Shown: in pieces, positions 62,801 to 64,000 of the stretch
Numbering within the stretch: the first letter of the stretch is position 1
Layout of the letters: the number at the start of each line of letters is the position of its first letter
Origin: Eubacteriaceae bacterium
Lineage (GTDB): Bacteria; Bacillota; Clostridia; Lachnospirales; Lachnospiraceae
Reading direction: 5' to 3'
Assembly: GCA_910574895.1 (NCBI GenBank)
Contig: CAJTDQ010000004.1
Span: 1-64,000, forward strand
Length of the DNA stretch: 64,000 nucleotides
Program-made: the position numbers and the translations under genes
The notes under the pieces: generated by a model
What the model saw: only the letters and a program-made list of their open reading frames with translations
The model's database searches: none
Told to the model about the DNA's origin: nothing

Positions 62801-63800
62801 TCAAAGATTATTAAATTATAGTAATAAAGCCTCCCGCTCATTACCGGACTATTATGAAGTACAAAAACAGTATGGAAATATTGGAAGTGAACCGGCCATC
62901 ACAGAGGATAAGATTGTGAAAGAGGTAGGAACAACACCTACAAATGACCCGGATGCAGAAAAGAACATTAAGAAAGATCAATTGACAGAAGACAAGGCAT
63001 ATCCAACGACTTCTATTTGGAATATGACAGATGATGATTATAAGGCGAAGCAGGATTATTGTTATGATAAATGGCTAAATGGAAAGAAGGACCCAACAGA
63101 TGAGCCGGATGATCCGAAAGGACCGAATGTAAAGGATGATGATGCGACATATGTATATAAAACATATGGTGTGAAAGTTGGCGGTGTATATACTATTGGT
63201 AAGTATATTTATAAAGTTACAAATGTTACAAGAACATCGGGTAAGGCTACAGTAACTGGTGTTGCACCAAAATATAAAGCAGGTATGAAGACAGCTTCTA
63301 TTCCAGCTGCTGCTAAGTATCATGGTTATGTTTTAAATGCGACAGCGGTTGGTGCAAAAGCATTTAGAAAGCTTAAAAAATTATCAAAAGTAACATTTGG
63401 TAAAAATGTCAAGAAAATTGGTGCAAGTGCATTTGCAAGTTGTCCGAAATTGAAAACAATTAAATTTAAGAATGTTACAGGCATTGGAAGCAAAGCATTT
63501 TATAATTGTAAATCAATTAAGAAAGTGACGATTGGAAATAAGGTTACAACCATTGGAAAAAATGCATTTGCAAAATGTAAGAAGATTACACAGGTTACTT
63601 TTGGTAAAAAGGTGAAAAAGATTAATGCGAAGGCGTTTATCAACAGTAAGAAACTTAAAAAGATCATCTTTAAAGGTAAAAAATTAAATAAGATAGCAAA
63701 GAATGTTTTTGCAAAGAGTGTTAGAAAGAAAGTTAAAATTACTGCAAAGAATAAAAAAGTTAGAAAGAAAGTTTTAAAATCTCTGAAAAGAAAAAAGTAA
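59859..63800 (+). CDS. Large secreted protein: FnIII domains, beta-helix and BspA-type LRR C-terminus
   Basis: 1313 residues, RBS AGGAGGAG. Signal peptide about 1-33 ending VMAAE. N-terminal beta domain about 45-190 resembling lectin or beta-trefoil folds, two FnIII units (about 195-290 and 290-385). A long region about 400-1020 has strands typical of right-handed beta-helix enzymes (FQPGIYHVDKPIKVDEPNTI, ILLGLGMATIIPD, GLAICGLILDAG), as in GH55 or pectin-lyase-like proteins. An acidic Asp/Pro linker follows. The last 150 residues are BspA/LRR_5 repeats (KVTIGNKVTTIGKNAFAKC) ending extremely Lys-rich. Probably an extracellular glycan-active or binding protein; substrate unknown. Confidence 0.75.
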   Translation: MSRYLKKALSFMLALMLAVTGMTTMSQPATVMAAESASMTTETIDDPVEATINADVYFVHKATGKLVTINGVKGDPIECITALNGKDVPANGLFKIFYGKYGEKKVVNFTNKQTNTSWKADENNVFQMDKWDHPSGWESVQIEPQGDGTICFKSSANDKYFTVKDGKLQLTNLNDGEEPSPNERFILHTDTKPKTAKAVTLSDISGDCVTVSWKGVSESLFSGYEVLYSTGEAGPFTSAGTTGKTTLNVTDLRLNTKYFFKVRTFTNYDDNVYADSKMAYAVTLKERKPSKPSNVRTEEKDGKLVVSWNKANNASSYNVYRADSRFAEYKLVKAGITDTTYVEESPNSNSKFNNYYKIQAANSETESEFSDLSSLEISMFGQNTYVFNETDDPQKIQETTQSVFVKQRYNQFGKNRFALAYKPGNYVDAGMVNIGYYTYIHGLGKTPTDTQLYNVNTPSALSGNNATCNFWVGIENVQIEDVENNNGDVNAWFQWGVSQAAPARRLNVLRKAHFQWQWDGWCSGGYIADCKFAKQVGSLSQQQYYYRNSDFDETIVEEGGKQGGVYGVNWNQVIQGCDGVNKEVCQDNSSKKFSAGTSLINNNGYTNWNQRGCTTVIEKTDAIREKPFLYFDTASDRYKVFVPALRKNATGISWSENNIGEGTSIDVEKNFYIANPDEDTADTINHQLEIGKNIIFQPGIYHVDKPIKVDEPNTILLGLGMATIIPDNKEAAIKTADVGGLAICGLILDAGNYSKTLLTVGEEGCNKNHKNNPSVIQDVFYRVGGTGDLGRCTSCEVINSNDVIVDHTWIWRADHGDNTGWYDNTAKNGIVVNGDDVTCYGLFVEHFQEYDILWRGENGKTYFLQNEKCYDPQSQDGWMSHNGTKKGYAAYKVTNNVKNHYAVGMGVYDVFIYTNGASIYLDSAIEVPDTPNVLIENACITEIAAGDGPKVGINHIINGTTAGIRTGAGQGSADVKGGYAIQRLLNYSNKASRSLPDYYEVQKQYGNIGSEPAITEDKIVKEVGTTPTNDPDAEKNIKKDQLTEDKAYPTTSIWNMTDDDYKAKQDYCYDKWLNGKKDPTDEPDDPKGPNVKDDDATYVYKTYGVKVGGVYTIGKYIYKVTNVTRTSGKATVTGVAPKYKAGMKTASIPAAAKYHGYVLNATAVGAKAFRKLKKLSKVTFGKNVKKIGASAFASCPKLKTIKFKNVTGIGSKAFYNCKSIKKVTIGNKVTTIGKNAFAKCKKITQVTFGKKVKKINAKAFINSKKLKKIIFKGKKLNKIAKNVFAKSVRKKVKITAKNKKVRKKVLKSLKRKK

Positions 63801-63835
63801 AAACTGATTTCTGATATGAGTAAAGTATAAGTGTT

Positions 63836-63885
63836 AAAAATCCTGATAGATATTAACTGTATAGAAATATCTATTGGGATTTTTT
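63836..63885 (+). terminator. Rho-independent terminator after the BspA-type gene
   Basis: AAAATCC with ATAGATAT pairs with ATATCTAT and GGATTTT, about a 10-nt loop, then T residues. Confidence 0.8.
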
Positions 63886-63954
63886 GATTAAATCATTCTT
63901 TTGGTAATGAATTTTAAGTACATATGCAAGTATTTGTATCATAATAAAAACAGG

Positions 63955-63983
63955 TTGGAACAATGATAAGAAAATGGTATAAT
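63955..63983 (+). promoter_or_regulatory. Promoter at the window end
   Basis: TTGGAA (63955-63960), 17-bp spacer, TATAAT (63978-63983), reading out of the window into a gene not seen. Confidence 0.65.
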
Positions 63984-64000
63984 CTATCTGTCAGCATAGA

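Overview
The window reads as a low-GC Clostridia chromosome, most likely Lachnospiraceae. Pointers are the AT-rich composition, strong AGGAGG-type ribosome binding sites, many GTG/TTG starts, a Tad-type pilus locus with DUF5702 and FHA proteins, DUF5711 and DUF951 proteins, a glgC-glgD-spoVG order, a circularly permuted GH3 glucosidase, and large secreted proteins with Big_2, BspA and Lys-rich C-terminal domains. No rRNA, CRISPR array, insertion sequence or prophage was seen. This assignment is inferred from gene content, not from a marker-gene comparison.

Layout. 1-2000: dCMP deaminase, a small unknown protein and a hemolysin III-like membrane protein. 2066-11137: one compact Tad/type IV-like pilus operon (degenerate CpaE/TadZ, TadA ATPase, TadB, TadC, a 56-residue Flp prepilin, a DUF5702 protein, two TadE-like pseudopilins, a minimal prepilin peptidase and an FHA protein). 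11.2-15.3 kb: sirtuin, a LysM protein with a degenerate MPN-like domain, a DUF5711 membrane protein and CvpA. 15.3-15.6 kb: tRNA-Glu and tRNA-Cys, each with its own promoter. 15.6-20.7 kb: secreted and surface proteins, a Big_2-NlpC/P60 hydrolase and DUF951. 20.9-22.8 kb: a GntR-ABC operon with a perfect operator palindrome. 22.9-24.0 kb: rpsF-ssb-rpsR, followed by a striking 200-bp structured palindromic element. 24.2-27.4 kb: an SDR reductase, a DUF4160/DUF2442-XRE pair resembling toxin-antitoxin, and an SH3/lysozyme-like protein.

27.4-45.5 kb: paaK with an ACT protein, permuted GH3 glucosidase, glycolipid-type glycosyltransferase plus acyltransferase, an aconitase-family hydratase, glgB, an unknown anchored protein, an M29 aminopeptidase and an SbcD/SbcC-like pair with a membrane-spanning ATPase. 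45.6-51.5 kb: an RHS polymorphic-toxin-like protein whose C-terminus resembles SleB/CwlJ cell-wall hydrolases, followed by a lipoprotein that may be its immunity protein and a possible remnant. 51.5-56.6 kb (minus strand): prs, dnaI-like loader, dnaD and murC, with iteron-like repeats. 56.8-64 kb: glgC-glgD-spoVG and a 1313-residue secreted beta-helix/BspA protein.

The most unusual items are the RHS-SleB protein with its lipoprotein partner, the four-helix palindromic element after rpsR, the membrane-anchored pseudo-MPN/LysM protein, and the Tad operon modifications (extracytoplasmic insert in TadC, tandem Cys/His modules on a TadE-like pseudopilin, loss of Walker A in CpaE).
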